DNA of 64,000 nucleotides, taken from Viridibacterium sediminicola. GTDB lineage: Bacteria > Pseudomonadota > Gammaproteobacteria > Burkholderiales > Rhodocyclaceae. The translations under genes were made by a program, and so were the position numbers. Under the pieces are notes generated by a model. The model did not search any database, had not been told where the DNA came from, and saw nothing but the letters and a program-made list of their open reading frames with translations. The stretch lies in assembly GCF_039631295.1 (NCBI RefSeq), contig NZ_JBDIVE010000008.1, forward strand, positions 1 through 64,000. Reading direction: 5' to 3'. This document shows positions 62,496 through 64,000 of the stretch, piece by piece (position 1 is the first letter of the stretch; the number at the start of each line of letters is the position of its first letter).

Positions 62496-62826
62496 AGCGC
62501 GCATCCTCGTCGGCCGATTTGCGCACGCGGCGTGGCGCTTTGCGGGCGCGCAGCGCTTCGCCGAGCGCATCGGCCTGTGGCGCCGTGGCGGCCAGCACGG
62601 CGTCGAGCAGTTGCAGCTGGTGCAGGACGGTGATCCAGGTGCCAAGCGCGACCGAGGGTTCGCCCGCTTCCAGGCGTTTGTAGGTGGCGGGCGAGACCAG
62701 GCTGCGCGCGGCAGCTTCGGCGATGGTCCAGCCGCGCGCCTGGCGGGCTGCACGCAGATTGCCGCCCAGCGTGTGCAAGGGCGCAACGAGCAGGCTTGGC
62801 AGCGCAGCACTGGCTTGTTTTTTCAT
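62485..62826 (-). CDS. hipB: HipB-like antitoxin and autorepressor
   Basis: The 113-residue protein has an Xre/HTH_3 helix-turn-helix at residues about 18-75 (LGGNLRAARQARGWTIAEAA, SPATYKRLEAGEPSVALGTW) and a basic C-terminus (RARKAPRRVRKSADEDARYD). It would bind HipA and repress its own promoter. The upstream 94-bp gap to the cas3 stop holds an inverted repeat with the same N8 spacing as E. coli hip operators. The order antitoxin then toxin, with overlap, is standard for hipBA. Confidence 0.92.
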   Translation of the reverse strand: MKKQASAALPSLLVAPLHTLGGNLRAARQARGWTIAEAAARSLVSPATYKRLEAGEPSVALGTWITVLHQLQLLDAVLAATAPQADALGEALRARKAPRRVRKSADEDARYDF

Positions 62827-62856
62827 GGCTCTTAAAATGACCCTAAAGTTAGATAG

Positions 62857-62874
62857 TGGCTAATTTATGAGCCA
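62857..62874 (-). promoter_or_regulatory. Candidate HipB operator
   Basis: TGGCT-N8-AGCCA, a perfect 5-bp inverted repeat, begins 31 bp upstream of the hipB ATG. The E. coli HipB operator is also a 5-bp inverted repeat with an 8-bp spacer (TATCC-N8-GGATA), so the geometry matches though the sequence differs. The surrounding DNA is A+T-rich, as expected of a promoter, with TATCTA as a possible -10. Confidence 0.65.
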
Positions 62875-62920
62875 ATATAGGCGGGTGCGGTGGTTTTGCC
62901 AAGGCGCTTTCGCGACCTCG

Positions 62921-64000
62921 CTAACGCTTGGCGCTGAGGCCCAGGGCGGGGTGAAAGCACCAGCCTCGATCGTTTTTGGGGACACGCAAGCTGCCATAGC
63001 GGCGCGCGCACTGCGCCAGCGGCATGTCGAGTGTTTCGGCGAGCTGGCGAAGTTCGTCCATGTAGTCGAGTACGCCCCAGGCGCTGATTTGCTCGCCCTG
63101 TACGGCGCTGGCTGGCAGGCGTTCCTCGGAGGCTTCGACCAGCAGTTCGCCAGGGCCGGAAACGCCAATTAATTCATTCTTGTCGCGGGCCCGCTTGAGG
63201 CGGTAGTCCTCGCCGTCATCGTCAGGCATCAGCACCAGCTCGACTTCAGGCACGTCGTCGTCGCGGAAGGGTTGGCGCTGCGAGAGCACAGCGGTGAGGT
63301 GTAGCAGGCTGTGTGACCAGATGCTGCTGGCGTTGAGTGTGCTGGTGGGTTTGATGCCTGCGCGCAGCTCGCGTGCGGTGAGCGGTTTGGCTTCTGCGCC
63401 GGGCAGCATCAGTTCGCGCAGGCGGGCGTGCTCAAGGTCGACAAGGTTGTCCTGCGGTCGTCGTACGGCGGGCGGCCGCTCCTGGATGCGCGGGCGGGAA
63501 TCCGGGCTGGTGTATTCCTCGTCATGCAGGAGCTGGGCGAGATCATGGCTGCCCAGCAAGTTGGCGGCGTCTTCGAAGCCAGGCTTGCAGAATGCAGGCT
63601 CGCCTGGTTTCTCGATATGGCGCAGATTGGTCGATAGCACGGCGATATTGGCCTGCGTGCACACGCCATTGCGATGCCGCTGCACCCGCCCGGCCAGCTG
63701 GATCAGCGAGCGCATCGATGAAGGTTCGACGATGGCCCAGTCGTAATCGTGATCACGGCCGACTTCGGTGACTGGGCTGCCGAGCACGATGAACAGTTGG
63801 TCTGGCGCCGCATGCGCATCGAGCCGTTGGCGGATATCGGGCAGCTTGAAGACGGCGTCCGGCGTGTGGCGGGCGAGCGCGGCATCGAGCTGGGCCTCGA
63901 TGGCCGAGCGCAGCAGCAGCGGGTATTGCGCGTGGTACACGCAGAGATGGACTTGGTAGCCGGCCGGGAAGCCTTGCGCGTAGAGCGCTTGCGCGACTTC
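62921..64000 (-). CDS. cas3: Cas3 (I-F Cas2-3) C-terminal part, cut by the right edge
   Basis: The frame is open at the right edge; 359 residues are visible. Helicase motif VI is seen in MRSLIQLAGRVQRHRNG, preceded by LFIVLGSPVTEVGRDHDYDW (motif V region). The conserved VHLCVYHAQYPLLLRSAIE lies upstream of these. The C-terminal domain includes QPFRDDDVPEVELVLMPDDD and ends CFHPALGLSAKR. In type I-F, Cas3 is fused to Cas2, unwinds and degrades target DNA, and joins Cas1 in spacer uptake. The Cas2, HD nuclease and early helicase parts, and cas1, would lie beyond the window. Confidence 0.95.
   Translation of the reverse strand, partial: EVAQALYAQGFPAGYQVHLCVYHAQYPLLLRSAIEAQLDAALARHTPDAVFKLPDIRQRLDAHAAPDQLFIVLGSPVTEVGRDHDYDWAIVEPSSMRSLIQLAGRVQRHRNGVCTQANIAVLSTNLRHIEKPGEPAFCKPGFEDAANLLGSHDLAQLLHDEEYTSPDSRPRIQERPPAVRRPQDNLVDLEHARLRELMLPGAEAKPLTARELRAGIKPTSTLNASSIWSHSLLHLTAVLSQRQPFRDDDVPEVELVLMPDDDGEDYRLKRARDKNELIGVSGPGELLVEASEERLPASAVQGEQISAWGVLDYMDELRQLAETLDMPLAQCARRYGSLRVPKNDRGWCFHPALGLSAKR

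Overview
The window is about 64 kb of GC-rich, tightly packed DNA from a proteobacterium, most likely a betaproteobacterium. That placement rests on base composition, on the gene set (OmpA/BON-type TagL, TagF, an M15 TagX-like peptidase) and on short repeats of a kind I recall from that class. No rRNA or tRNA was seen, so it is an inference. The window holds two linked systems: a complete type VI secretion system (T6SS) with several effector cassettes (about 1-52.7 kb), and a type I-F CRISPR-Cas locus (about 52.8 kb to the right edge).

All 13 core T6SS genes are present. A leftward operon (22.2 to 12.1 kb) carries a TPR lipoprotein, tssB, tssC, hcp, tssE, tssF, tssG, clpV and a Tae4-like amidase gene, then runs into vgrG-2. 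A divergent rightward operon (22.6 to 30.5 kb) carries tssJ, tssK, tssL, vgrG-3, a LysM-muramidase effector and a periplasmic protein that is probably its immunity. A second leftward operon (52.7 to 36.1 kb) carries tssA, a TagX-like peptidase, PAAR, a membrane protein, tssM, tagF, an OmpA/BON protein, a second membrane protein, vgrG-4 and a Tle4 lipase with Tli4. Sheath (TssB/C), tube (Hcp), spike (VgrG/PAAR), baseplate (TssA/E/F/G/K), membrane complex (TssJ/L/M) and recycling ATPase (ClpV) are all accounted for. No Fha/PpkA/PppA-type regulators are seen.

Downstream of each of the two leftward vgrG genes lies a second, 5'-truncated vgrG copy followed by another effector and candidate immunity gene (about 1-5.1 kb and 32.3-35.9 kb). 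These look like orphan effector cassettes stacked by recombination within vgrG. One pair of copies shares about 2 kb in which I found no difference. Several genes in these cassettes are broken: two frameshifts at homopolymers, an in-frame stop inside a two-enzyme effector, a gene running into vgrG sequence, and a truncated secreted protein. The Tae4-like protein has Ser where family members have the catalytic Cys, and no immunity gene is beside it.

The CRISPR array (52,855-56,912) has 68 repeats of 28 bp and 67 spacers. It is read leftward from a leader at about 56.9-57.0 kb. The leader contains an unusual hairpin whose ends resemble the repeat. Next come cas6f, csy3, csy2 and csy1, then a hipBA toxin-antitoxin pair with its own likely operator, then the 3' part of cas3, cut by the right edge. 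A hipBA module between cas3 and csy1 is the most unusual arrangement in the window.
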